Assembly (NCBI GenBank): GCA_025352825.1
Contig: JANXSG010000135.1
Location: forward strand, 1 to 64,000
DNA length: 64,000 nucleotides
Direction of reading: 5' to 3'
From: Chthonomonadaceae bacterium
GTDB lineage: Bacteria > Armatimonadota > Chthonomonadetes > Chthonomonadales > Chthonomonadaceae
Shown: in pieces, positions 26,612-34,873 of the stretch
How positions within the stretch are numbered: the first letter of the stretch is position 1
Layout of the letters: each line of letters opens with the position of its first letter
Program-made: the position numbers and the translations under genes
The notes under the pieces: generated by a model
Databases searched by the model: none
What the model was told of the DNA's origin: nothing
Seen by the model: only the letters and a program-made list of their open reading frames with translations

Positions 26612-28396
26612 TTACAGCCATGGATAGGCCTCAGCATCCAGGACTGCTGATGCAATCTGCCGCCGGAGGGTGACAGTATCGACAAGCGGGATTTTTAGTA
26701 ATCGCCGCAAAATACTCATATTCACTCGGCGAGCATCTCCCTCGCTGATGGCGCAGAGTACAACCCTTCCCCACTGCTCGACCTTCGCGGAGACGTCCGC
26801 CCCAAACACCTGAACTGCGCTGAGAGCTAATTCAAATTTCGATGAACCCGCGATTTTCAGTTTTTGGAGTCGAAGCCATCCGCTCTCCAGCGCGAACAGA
26901 CTTGCTGCCATGTCCGCAATAGCGGCTACCACTTCCTGCTTTTCGATGAGGTTCTGCCCGAGCGCTTCGTAGGACTGGCCAGCGGCATAGAGGGTCGCAT
27001 TCCGTATTTGCTGTACCCAGCCGCCAATCTCGTCGATGGGATCAAGGTTCAACTCCGGAAGACTCGGTGATGCACTCAAAATTGTATCTTTCAGTTTCGT
27101 AGCGGCCTGAGGCAATGCGAGGCGGCCTTTCAAGGCACGCCGGAATGCCTGATCGAGAACTGTTAGGCGATTGATCTCATTGGTGCCTTCGAAGATGCGG
27201 TTGATACGGGCGTCTCGATAGGCACGCGCCATCGGAAACTCCTCCGTATATCCGAAGCCGCCATGGATTTGAAGTCCTTCATCCACCACGTAGTCCAGAA
27301 CTTCCGACCCGAAAAACTTCATAATGGCGCACTCGATAGAGTACTCCTCGGAAGCCGCACGGTACTTATCCGCCGCACCTTCATCATCAATCTCGATACC
27401 GCCAAATCGGACATCGAACCAGCCGCCTATTCGGTAGACCATGCTTTCCAGGACGAAACACTGAAGCGCCATCTCGCCAAATTTATGCTGCATCAGCCCG
27501 AACTCAGCGATAGGCTTGCCGAACTGTACGCGCTGTTTTGCGTATTTCGATGATATTTTTATCGCCTCTTTGCTGTACCCCAACCCGCCTACTCCGATGC
27601 TAAACCGACCGATATTTAAAGAGTATAACGCCGGCCGATGGCCTTTGCCGATTTCACCAAGAACATTTTCGACCGGGACCTCCGCATTATCTAGGATAAT
27701 TCGGCAAGTGGACGATCCTTTAATGCCTAACTTATGCTCCTCTTTTCCAACAGAAACGCCTGGGTAGTTCCTCTCGACGAGAAATGCCGTGAAGTGCTCG
27801 CCATCCACTTTAGCAAAAATAGTATAGAGATCGGCAAAACCTCCATTGGTTGTCCACATCTTCGTGCCGTTCAACAGATAGTGTTTGCCGTCTGGAGAGA
27901 GGGTCGCTTTCGTTTGAGCGGCTAACGCATCCGATCCGGAGTTGGCTTCACTCAGACAGAAGGCGCCGATGAGTTCCCCGCTTGCCAGCTTGGGAACATA
28001 CTTCTGTCGCTGATCAGGAGTTCCAAAGTAGAGAACAGGCAGAGTCCCGATGGAGGTGTGCGCCCCCAGTGAAACAGAAAACGAAGCATCGAGTGAAAGT
28101 TTCTCAGCCAGCAATGCGTTATGCGATTTTGGCAGATCCAGACCGTCGTACTTTTCCGGAATGGAAGTACTCAGAAGGCCCAGCGCCGCTGCTTTCTTGA
28201 TCAGCGACTTCATCAACCCTTCTTCGTGAGCTTCTGTTCGCGCGGCTAACGGCAGAACCTCTTTACGAAGAAAATCTTCGACCGTCTTCGCCATTAGCCG
28301 AGCTTCTGCAGGCAGTTCTTCAGCAGTAAGTGTCTCTTCGATTTTCGCATCTTCAATAAGGAAAGCGCCGCCAATCGGCGCAGTAGTTGGCTGCAT
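26612..28396 (-). CDS. Acyl-CoA dehydrogenase with C-terminal extension (VLCAD/ACAD9-like)
   Basis: 594 aa, longer than the usual ~380-residue enzyme because of a ~180-residue C-terminal helical extension as in VLCAD-type proteins. Signatures: AFCLSEANSGSDALAAQT and KMWTTNGGFADLYTIFA (FAD-binding sandwich), KLGIKGSSTCRI, LQIHGGFGYTEEFPMARAYRD, and the catalytic Glu in INRIFEGTNEINR. It makes the first oxidation of beta-oxidation and passes electrons to ETF. The FeS oxidoreductase and EtfAB genes lie just upstream on the same strand, so the four genes form one electron-transfer module. Confidence 0.93.
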   Translation of the reverse strand: MQPTTAPIGGAFLIEDAKIEETLTAEELPAEARLMAKTVEDFLRKEVLPLAARTEAHEEGLMKSLIKKAAALGLLSTSIPEKYDGLDLPKSHNALLAEKLSLDASFSVSLGAHTSIGTLPVLYFGTPDQRQKYVPKLASGELIGAFCLSEANSGSDALAAQTKATLSPDGKHYLLNGTKMWTTNGGFADLYTIFAKVDGEHFTAFLVERNYPGVSVGKEEHKLGIKGSSTCRIILDNAEVPVENVLGEIGKGHRPALYSLNIGRFSIGVGGLGYSKEAIKISSKYAKQRVQFGKPIAEFGLMQHKFGEMALQCFVLESMVYRIGGWFDVRFGGIEIDDEGAADKYRAASEEYSIECAIMKFFGSEVLDYVVDEGLQIHGGFGYTEEFPMARAYRDARINRIFEGTNEINRLTVLDQAFRRALKGRLALPQAATKLKDTILSASPSLPELNLDPIDEIGGWVQQIRNATLYAAGQSYEALGQNLIEKQEVVAAIADMAASLFALESGWLRLQKLKIAGSSKFELALSAVQVFGADVSAKVEQWGRVVLCAISEGDARRVNMSILRRLLKIPLVDTVTLRRQIASAVLDAEAYPWL

Positions 28397-28440
28397 TGTC
28401 CACTCCTATTCTAATCTAATCCATTAACTCAAAGAGATCC

Positions 28441-28483
28441 GCCCTCACCCCCAACCCCCTCTCCTAAAAAAAGGAGTGAGGGC
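28441..28483. repeat. G-rich hairpin repeat, right arm truncated
   Basis: GCCCTCACCCCCAACCCCCT is followed by CTCC, an A-run and GGAGTGAGGG. The right arm is shortened relative to the copy at 13990-14044. It lies between the acyl-CoA dehydrogenase and FeS oxidoreductase genes, 80 bases from another copy. Confidence 0.7.
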
Positions 28484-28556
28484 GATTCAAAAGGAGACAG
28501 GACAGTTAAAACTGAATCTGATCTGATGTAGCAAGTTTAATATCATTCCATCATTA

Positions 28557-30569
28557 TCACTCTAGCTCCCCCGCTCCTGTTTTTGGGAGAGGGGGTCGGG
28601 GGGTGAGGGCTTGAACTGCTTTCAACATCAGCTCTGCAATATCCAGTACTTGCGGGGCAGTCTCTCCGCCAACCTGGGCTATACTGTCCCCAACCATCAC
28701 TTTACAAAACGGGCATCCAACGGCTACTGTTTTTGCTCCGGTAGCAATCAACTCTTCTGCTCGTTTTAGCCCTGGACGTTCATTCGGGCTGTCATCCATC
28801 CACATCCTGCCACCTCCAGCACCGCAGCAAAAGGTCTTACTTTCGCGCCTATCTACTTCTGTCAGTGGGATTAGCGAAGTGGAGTTAAGTAGGTTTCTAG
28901 GAGCTTCCGTTTCCCCATTCACACGCGCAAGAAAACAGGGATCGTGATAGGTGACCGAGTCATTGAGCGACTTCGGGATTTTCAGCCGGCCTTCCGCTAT
29001 CAACTCGTTCAGATATTGAGTGTGATGAAGGACTTCGTAATTGCCGCCAAATTGCGGATACTCATTTTTCATGGTATGGAAACAGTGCGGGCACTGGGTG
29101 ATGATACGTTTCGCTTTGACACCGTTTAATGTGCTGATATTCGCTTCGGCCAACTGCTGGAAAAGGAACTCATCCCCAATCCTGCGTGCAGGATCGCCTG
29201 TACATCGTTCTTTTGGTCCAAGCACGGCAAAACTTACATTCGCTTTTTGTAAAAGCTGCGTGATAGCTCGGACAGTCTTTTGTGCGCGAGGTTCAAAGGC
29301 TCCCGCACATCCTATCCAGAACAGCACTTCCACCTCAGTATCGGCTTGCACTAATGGAATATCGAGGTCTTTTGCCCAGTCCAGACGCTGTGAAGCAGGC
29401 AGTCCCCACGGGTTTTCACGGCTCGAAAGCTGCCTTAAAGCCGTAGCGGCTGGCCCGAAAAGCCGGCCTTCCGCGACTCGAAATCTGCGTATCCCATCTA
29501 TGATATCAACATGGCGGATTAAAGTAGGACACTCACGCACACAGGCATGGCAGTTAGTACAGGCCCAGAGAGATTCGTCCGAGATAACATCTGTGGAAGC
29601 CGAAGCGCCGTGCGCCATTAACTTCCGGAGATCAAGGATGATGTTCTTTGGATTCAGCTGTTTTCCAGCCGCATTCGCCGGACATACGTCCGTACAGCGT
29701 CCGCACTCCATACAACCATCGAAACTCATCAGCTCCCACGAGTTCAGATCACCGATATTCCCGAGTCCAACGCGTCCGGTCTCCTCGACTTGAGCCATAG
29801 TCACCGGTTCAAGCACACCCATCGATCGATCCGGCTGCGTGATGATGGTAATTGGTGCGACAAAAAGATGCAGCCATCTTCCGTACGGCAGCGCAGCAAT
29901 CACACTCAACACGAGAGGAATATGAATCCACCAGATCAGAGCATATGTCCCCGTTGTAATTCCATGCATCTCATTTGAAAATAGACTGCCAACCGGCGAA
30001 AATCCTGCAAATGCCAGACGTTTTGGATCGACCGCAATTCCTGCTCCTTCCAGGAGGAAACCAGTAAGAGTTGCCGCAAAAAGGAGTAACAGGAAAGCTC
30101 CATCCATTGTGTTCTGACCGAGTGAAGGCGGCTTGAATACATAACGCCGAATGAGCGCAAGCGCCGTTCCGATGAGCAACCCTGCCCCAAATAGATCCAG
30201 CGTGATCTTGCATAGCAGGTAGAACGAACCTTTATAGAGCCAGTGCTCACCGAATATAAGAGCGCCATAGTGCTCGACTGCAACGATATTCGTTCCTATA
30301 AATAGAACAAACATGCCAAAAAAGATCAGAGCGTGCATTTTACCTGCATAAGATCGGCGGCGTATTCGGCGATGTGCAAACATCTGATCAGCAAGAGATT
30401 TAATTCGTTTTGGCCAGTCGGTGACTTTTGGGAAAGGAAGTCCGTTCCTCCATAGCTTCATCCGCCGAACAAATCCCCAGCCGCATACAATGAGGCTGAG
30501 AAGAGAGAGCAGGTAGAAGACAACCTGCATTGTGGGTGATATATGAAAAAATATGGTTCGTGTTGGCAT
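28557..30569 (-). CDS. Membrane FeS oxidoreductase, probable ETF:quinone oxidoreductase (FadF-like)
   Basis: 670 aa. The N-terminal ~245 residues hold five to six membrane helices of NarI/HdrE type. Two 4Fe-4S sites follow (CMECGRCTDVCP near 285, CTNCHACVRECP near 335), then two CCG domains (CPHCFHTM and CCGAGGGRMWMDD). This layout matches the ETF-linked oxidoreductase that moves acyl-CoA dehydrogenase electrons to menaquinone in many bacteria. EtfAB lie directly upstream (22-base gap) and the dehydrogenase downstream. The last ~18 residues (LTPRPPLPKTGAGELE-like) are read from a G-rich repeat, so the native stop was probably lost or replaced. Confidence 0.88.
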   Translation of the reverse strand: MPTRTIFFHISPTMQVVFYLLSLLSLIVCGWGFVRRMKLWRNGLPFPKVTDWPKRIKSLADQMFAHRRIRRRSYAGKMHALIFFGMFVLFIGTNIVAVEHYGALIFGEHWLYKGSFYLLCKITLDLFGAGLLIGTALALIRRYVFKPPSLGQNTMDGAFLLLLFAATLTGFLLEGAGIAVDPKRLAFAGFSPVGSLFSNEMHGITTGTYALIWWIHIPLVLSVIAALPYGRWLHLFVAPITIITQPDRSMGVLEPVTMAQVEETGRVGLGNIGDLNSWELMSFDGCMECGRCTDVCPANAAGKQLNPKNIILDLRKLMAHGASASTDVISDESLWACTNCHACVRECPTLIRHVDIIDGIRRFRVAEGRLFGPAATALRQLSSRENPWGLPASQRLDWAKDLDIPLVQADTEVEVLFWIGCAGAFEPRAQKTVRAITQLLQKANVSFAVLGPKERCTGDPARRIGDEFLFQQLAEANISTLNGVKAKRIITQCPHCFHTMKNEYPQFGGNYEVLHHTQYLNELIAEGRLKIPKSLNDSVTYHDPCFLARVNGETEAPRNLLNSTSLIPLTEVDRRESKTFCCGAGGGRMWMDDSPNERPGLKRAEELIATGAKTVAVGCPFCKVMVGDSIAQVGGETAPQVLDIAELMLKAVQALTPRPPLPKTGAGELE
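28564..28611. repeat. G-rich hairpin repeat forming the 3' end of the FeS oxidoreductase ORF
   Basis: AGCTCCCCCGCTCCTG, TTTT, then GGGAGAGGGGGTCGGGGGG and TGAGGGCT: the same hairpin family as at 13990. It overlaps the last ~16 codons and the region of the stop of the minus-strand gene. Confidence 0.75.
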
Positions 30570-30590
30570 TGAGGAATGAACTACTAATGA

Positions 30591-31559
30591 TTATAATTTG
30601 GAAATCAGTTCCGGAAGTGCCTGATGCAGATCGGCAATCAGCCCGAAATCGGCGATTTCGAAAATAGGAGCGTCCGAATCGGTGTTAATCGCGACAATCA
30701 CCTTAGACTCTTTCATGCCAGCGATGTGCTGTACACTACCGGAAACGCCTGCTGCAATATATAGTTCCGGCGCGACGACTTTACCGGTCTGGCCAACTTG
30801 TGACTCGTTCAGAGCAATGCCGCTATCAACAGCCGCACGTGTCGCACCGGTTGCGCCTCCGAGCTTATCCGCCAAGCCACCAATGAGTTTTTCGTAGGTA
30901 TCTGCATCACGGAGAGGCCGCCCTCCGGTCACCACCACCCTGGCATTCGTGACATCTGGCCGATTCTGTTCCGGGCTGTCGAGGCTTATCCACGTAGTTC
31001 CGGTTGGCAAGTCTTCGAAATTAATATCTATCGGCGCAATCGCAGAAACAGTAGTGACGACTTCCGGCTTCCCAAAGGCAGTACCTCGGACACTGTAGAC
31101 GCCACAATCCCCGGCAATCTGGACTGTGGTGATCACATTGCCTGCAAATGTGGGGCGCTTGAAGGTGAGACTATCCCCAGCTAACACGACACTAAGAACA
31201 TCAGATACCATCGGGAGGTCACAAAGCCCGGCAATCCTCGGCAAGATATCGCGGCCAAAAGTAGAAGATGGCCCTGCTAATGAATCTGCGCCAGACTGTT
31301 TCATGACCTGTAATGCCACTATAGCCGCCCTATCGGCAGTAAAATGGGCTAGTTCTGCAGAAGAGGAGATAAAGATAGTTTCTGCACCGAAGTTCTGCCA
31401 TTCGCCTAATGCCTGTTGAATATCCGATCCGCCAATCACAAGCAGATCGAAAGCCCCTCCGGCCTCTTTCGACCACAACTGAGCAAAGGTCATCGTGGGC
31501 AGTGTGGATGGGAGAATCTTTACCCCATCGGTTTCCGCAACTATAAGCAGTCTCTTCAT
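30591..31559 (-). CDS. etfA: Electron transfer flavoprotein alpha subunit
   Basis: 322 aa from MKRLLIVAET; the ORF track adds MRD, but GAGAG lies just before the second ATG. The N-terminal half is the ETF domain. The C-terminal FAD domain has GRPLRDADTYEKLIGGLADKLGGA, VDSGIALNESQVGQTGKVVAPELYIAAGVSG and VAINTDSDAPIFEIADFG, all standard alpha-subunit motifs. It carries the FAD that shuttles electrons from acyl-CoA dehydrogenases to the FeS oxidoreductase encoded 22 bases downstream. The etfB gene is immediately upstream. Confidence 0.95.
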   Translation of the reverse strand: MKRLLIVAETDGVKILPSTLPTMTFAQLWSKEAGGAFDLLVIGGSDIQQALGEWQNFGAETIFISSSAELAHFTADRAAIVALQVMKQSGADSLAGPSSTFGRDILPRIAGLCDLPMVSDVLSVVLAGDSLTFKRPTFAGNVITTVQIAGDCGVYSVRGTAFGKPEVVTTVSAIAPIDINFEDLPTGTTWISLDSPEQNRPDVTNARVVVTGGRPLRDADTYEKLIGGLADKLGGATGATRAAVDSGIALNESQVGQTGKVVAPELYIAAGVSGSVQHIAGMKESKVIVAINTDSDAPIFEIADFGLIADLHQALPELISKL

Positions 31560-31610
31560 ATCTCTCATTTCAATTAATTGTATGGTTATGATGCAGATTG
31601 CACATAAGAA

Positions 31611-32366
31611 CTAGGCTATAACTTTAGCTTCATCTCGCAAAGCAGTAATTAGCTCATCGACACTGCCAACTTTTCTCCCGCCTTTGCGCGGGAGCGGAAC
31701 CTCGCGTTTGATGACTGATATCTGCAGTGCAGGAATAGATCCATATTCTGAAGTGTTGACGCGGTTAACTGGTTTAGAACGGGCTTTGATAATTGCAGGA
31801 AGCGCCACATATCGTGGTTCGTTCAGCCGCAGATCTGTTGTGATCACCGCAGGCAGCTTTACTTCCAGAGTTTCGCGCCCCGCATCCACCTCGCGGGCCA
31901 CTCGCGCCGCTGATCCATTTGAAACAATCTCTATCTTGGAAGCAAAGGTCGCCTGGGGAAGATTTAGCCTAGCTGCCAGCCTCTGTCCAGTTTGGCTGAA
32001 ATCGTCATCAATCCCTTGTTTCCCCATCAATACTATATCCGGGTTTACACTTTTAAAGACAGCCGCAAGCAGGAAACTGATTATTCCGGGATCGGCAGGT
32101 GAATTGAATTCTACAAATATTCCACGATCCGCACCCATCGCGAGAGCTGTTCGAAGCTGTTCCTCACAGACCGCTTCACCAATAATGACCGCCACGATCT
32201 CGACTTCTGCGCCCTGTTCACGAATTCGAACCGCCTCTTCCAATGCAATCTCGTCGAAAGGATTTATCACCCATTTAATGTCGCTCGCATCGATGGAACC
32301 GTCTGAAGTTAAGCGAATGCGCCCGTATGGATCAGGCACTCGCTTTATTGGAACCAGAATCTTCAT
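31611..32366 (-). CDS. etfB: Electron transfer flavoprotein beta subunit
   Basis: 251 aa. The ATG at 32366 is preferred because GGAG sits 9 bases upstream; the TTG at 32375 in the ORF track directly abuts that GGAG. MKILVPIKRVPDP, INPFDEIALEEAVRIRE, ALAMGADRGIFVE, LMGKQGIDDDFSQTGQRLAARL and DLRLNEPRYVALPAIIKARSKP are the classical beta-subunit motifs, including the AMP-binding face. It forms a heterodimer with EtfA, 51 bases downstream. First gene of the etfBA, FeS oxidoreductase, acyl-CoA dehydrogenase cluster. Confidence 0.95.
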   Translation of the reverse strand: MKILVPIKRVPDPYGRIRLTSDGSIDASDIKWVINPFDEIALEEAVRIREQGAEVEIVAVIIGEAVCEEQLRTALAMGADRGIFVEFNSPADPGIISFLLAAVFKSVNPDIVLMGKQGIDDDFSQTGQRLAARLNLPQATFASKIEIVSNGSAARVAREVDAGRETLEVKLPAVITTDLRLNEPRYVALPAIIKARSKPVNRVNTSEYGSIPALQISVIKREVPLPRKGGRKVGSVDELITALRDEAKVIA

Positions 32367-32401
32367 ATCAGTCAACTCCAGATAAGTTTAAACATAATTT
32401 A

Positions 32402-33355
32402 CTATGTGGCGCTATCATATTTCATAATGATTATCGTCGCGACTAGAACTACTATCCCGCCCATAATCGAGAACAGGCCCATTCGTTCATGCAGAAAAAA
32501 GTATGCCATCAGCACTCCGAACAGTGGAATGAGATACATAGATACTGAGGCAACTGTAACTGATATATGATGAATCACATAAAAGAAAAGCAGCATCGAT
32601 ACTCCGTACATAAATATCGCTAAGAAGGCAAAAGCTAACCACCCCCGCATGTCGATTGAGGTCAACGTAGAAAGATGGAACGGTTCCACCCAGATAAGAA
32701 GCGGAATACTGCATAGTGAAGCCGTGATATAACTATAAATGAGTATCTCGATCTCTTTGAATCGGGCAAACAGTCCCTTGCAGTACACATTGTAGAAAGC
32801 CGATCCCAGGCAGCCTACCAGAATAAGAACATTCCCTTTCAGGATTATATTATTAGCGGTAAAAAGATTGGCGTTTTTTAGATCGTTGGTTGAAAGCAGA
32901 AAAACTCCACCCAGCCCGATTATAAGGCAGACTATTAGAAGGGGGGTCATTCGGTCGCGCAATAAAATCACGGCAAGAAAGGCAGTAAATACGGGAATCA
33001 TCAAATTCAGGATCGCAAAATTCGAGGCGGGAGCATAATTGAGTCCCCAGGTCACACCGAGTTGAGCAGCTACTTGACCGAGCACTCCAGCCCAGCAAAA
33101 CATTACCCAATCTCTTTTCGTTGGCCGTACATATCTAGGGTTTTTCATATGCTCAATATATAGAAGTGGCAGAAGAAGAAGTGTAGTGACATAGAATGGC
33201 AGGAACGTAATGGCGATAGGCCCAAGATTATGATTGAGGAATTTCACCGCAGTCCCCTGACCTGCCCACATCAAGTTCGCAAGCGCCAGCAGAAAGAAGA
33301 ACCATATTGCCTTGGTTCGCCCGAATAGTCCCTCCATACTCGAAGATGCTGTCAA
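32402..33355 (-). CDS. EamA/DMT-family transporter
   Basis: 317 aa, ten membrane segments in two EamA repeats (about 15-150 and 165-310), for example LANLMWAGQGTAVKF at the start and LIPLFGVLMAYFFLHERMGLFSIMGGIVVL at the end. The TTG start at 33355 is supported by GGAGGG 7 bases upstream. It exports or imports a small metabolite, identity unknown. It begins 4 bases after the GHMP kinase stop, so it is translationally coupled to it. A sugar-related substrate is possible, but that is inference. Confidence 0.85.
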   Translation of the reverse strand: MTASSSMEGLFGRTKAIWFFFLLALANLMWAGQGTAVKFLNHNLGPIAITFLPFYVTTLLLLPLLYIEHMKNPRYVRPTKRDWVMFCWAGVLGQVAAQLGVTWGLNYAPASNFAILNLMIPVFTAFLAVILLRDRMTPLLIVCLIIGLGGVFLLSTNDLKNANLFTANNIILKGNVLILVGCLGSAFYNVYCKGLFARFKEIEILIYSYITASLCSIPLLIWVEPFHLSTLTSIDMRGWLAFAFLAIFMYGVSMLLFFYVIHHISVTVASVSMYLIPLFGVLMAYFFLHERMGLFSIMGGIVVLVATIIIMKYDSAT

Positions 33356-33358
33356 ATG

Positions 33359-34750
33359 CTAACCCTCCAAAGTGATCACACCAAACATATCCGCGCCAAT
33401 TGAGCTGCCTTCAAACACGTAAGGAGTAATCCCTTGTGACCTTCCGTACGCAGCAATCACACGATCAAATGCGGATTTTGCGGACTTCAATCCCAGGACA
33501 GCGACCGTTCCCCCTGCCCCGCCACCGGTTATCTTAGCTCCGAATAGTCCATTTTTAGCGCCTTCGGAACAAACCAACTCAACTAGCTCATCGGTCTGTT
33601 CACATCCGAGACCACATTCGGTGTAGGCATGGTGAGATTGGTACATCAGTTCGCCCATTAGCTCATACGCATCCGAACTTTCCGCACGTGCTGCGAGAGA
33701 CGCAAATAGCCGAACACGCATGTTTTCTTCCACAGCATAACGTGTATTTGCTCGTATACGATATTCGTATTCCGGGCTTATGACTGTATAAAGATCTACA
33801 TGCGGCCTGTTGTTCGCGGAAAATTCAGCTCCGGTCATTTGTTCAGGAAGTCGTGTTTCATACTTCGAGCGAAACTCGGAGACGGAAATGTTCGCGAGAT
33901 ATCCGTTCCAGCGCGCATCAGTCCATCTAGGAATTGTGGGAGTCTCATCAAAATGATTCTCCAGATTTTCCCACTCGCAAATTAGGCGATAACCCATAAA
34001 CGCCGCCGCCCGCGCTGCCTCATACTCCAGCCCGCTGACCATATGGCTGACCCCGGAATCAACCCCCCAGCACTGCAGGTTATCAGGAAGACGGACCAGA
34101 GGCCGAGGTTCGCACGGCTGGCAGACTAGCGGTAGAACATAGCCCTCATCGCCAAGAACGACAGTGATCTGATCCATAATACCGCATGCCGATTCTGTGA
34201 TCACATTCTCAACCCACTGACACATCTCTGCCAATTCCACACCGCGTAGATCGATCCCATAGGCATGGGATGCCGCCTTCATAACGGAGACTTCTACTGC
34301 TGCAGACGAACTCACCCCTTTATTTAAAGGAACATTCGAATCGATAACGACATCTGCACCATACAAAACCTGATCTGGATATTTAGTTTTCAGCAGATAG
34401 AATATGCCGAGTACATAGGCAGTCCAGTGTAACCCAGGATCGCTGTTCACCAATCGTCTTACAGTCTCTTCCGAATCCAGCATCTTAAGATCAAATTCAA
34501 CTCTCGCCTGCCATCCAGAAGCGCTCATTTTTGGATTCAGAAAAACGATCTTACTATCGGGGCGAATCTGTACCGCAGCCCAGGTAGCTTCCCGGATAGT
34601 CGACTCGAAAACCAACCCACCGGTATAGTCATCATTCCCGCCCATAAGATCAAGTCGACCCGGAGCGCGCGAAATCGATATAGGTAGGCCTCGAACAAAT
34701 AGCTCACCAGCATCCCTAACGCCACGAACCTGTTCTTCGAATTTAGTCAT
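33359..34750 (-). CDS. GHMP sugar kinase, L-arabinokinase/galactokinase-like
   Basis: 463 aa. The sugar-site signature is SRAPGRLDLMGGNDDYTGG rather than the galactokinase GRVNLIGEHTDYNGG. The GRLDxMGG form resembles plant-type L-arabinokinase. ATP-binding KGVSSSAAVEVSVMKA (about 145) and the late GAKITGGGAGGTVAVLG (about 400) complete the GHMP fold. It would phosphorylate an aldose at C1. It is followed at 4 bases by the EamA transporter and preceded by a strong palindrome that separates it from the DegT gene. Substrate not provable from sequence alone. Confidence 0.85.
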   Translation of the reverse strand: MTKFEEQVRGVRDAGELFVRGLPISISRAPGRLDLMGGNDDYTGGLVFESTIREATWAAVQIRPDSKIVFLNPKMSASGWQARVEFDLKMLDSEETVRRLVNSDPGLHWTAYVLGIFYLLKTKYPDQVLYGADVVIDSNVPLNKGVSSSAAVEVSVMKAASHAYGIDLRGVELAEMCQWVENVITESACGIMDQITVVLGDEGYVLPLVCQPCEPRPLVRLPDNLQCWGVDSGVSHMVSGLEYEAARAAAFMGYRLICEWENLENHFDETPTIPRWTDARWNGYLANISVSEFRSKYETRLPEQMTGAEFSANNRPHVDLYTVISPEYEYRIRANTRYAVEENMRVRLFASLAARAESSDAYELMGELMYQSHHAYTECGLGCEQTDELVELVCSEGAKNGLFGAKITGGGAGGTVAVLGLKSAKSAFDRVIAAYGRSQGITPYVFEGSSIGADMFGVITLEG

Positions 34751-34785
34751 AATTCCTATTTTGCGAGAGCGAACGGTACCAAAAT

Positions 34786-34839
34786 AAATTTTATAAAAAC
34801 ATACCGCACGCGAAGCCGCGGTATGTTTTTATAAAATTT
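34786..34839 (-). terminator. Perfect 22-bp palindrome, probable terminator
   Basis: Arms at 34786-34807 and 34818-34839 are exact inverted copies around a 10-base loop; the inner part is ACATACCGC/GCGGTATGT and the outer part AT-rich with T-runs. It stands between the end of the DegT aminotransferase gene and the GHMP kinase start, and would end transcription of the former on the minus strand. Confidence 0.75.
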
Positions 34840-34873
34840 ACAGCTTAGAATGATGTTGCTGTATTATATCCAT

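Noticed and set aside
29041-29793. 250-aa plus-strand ORF opposite the FeS oxidoreductase
   Set aside because: A codon shadow of the minus-strand gene, which has clear cluster and CCG motifs.
31684-32385. 233-aa plus-strand ORF opposite etfB
   Set aside because: Antisense shadow; etfB motifs are unambiguous.
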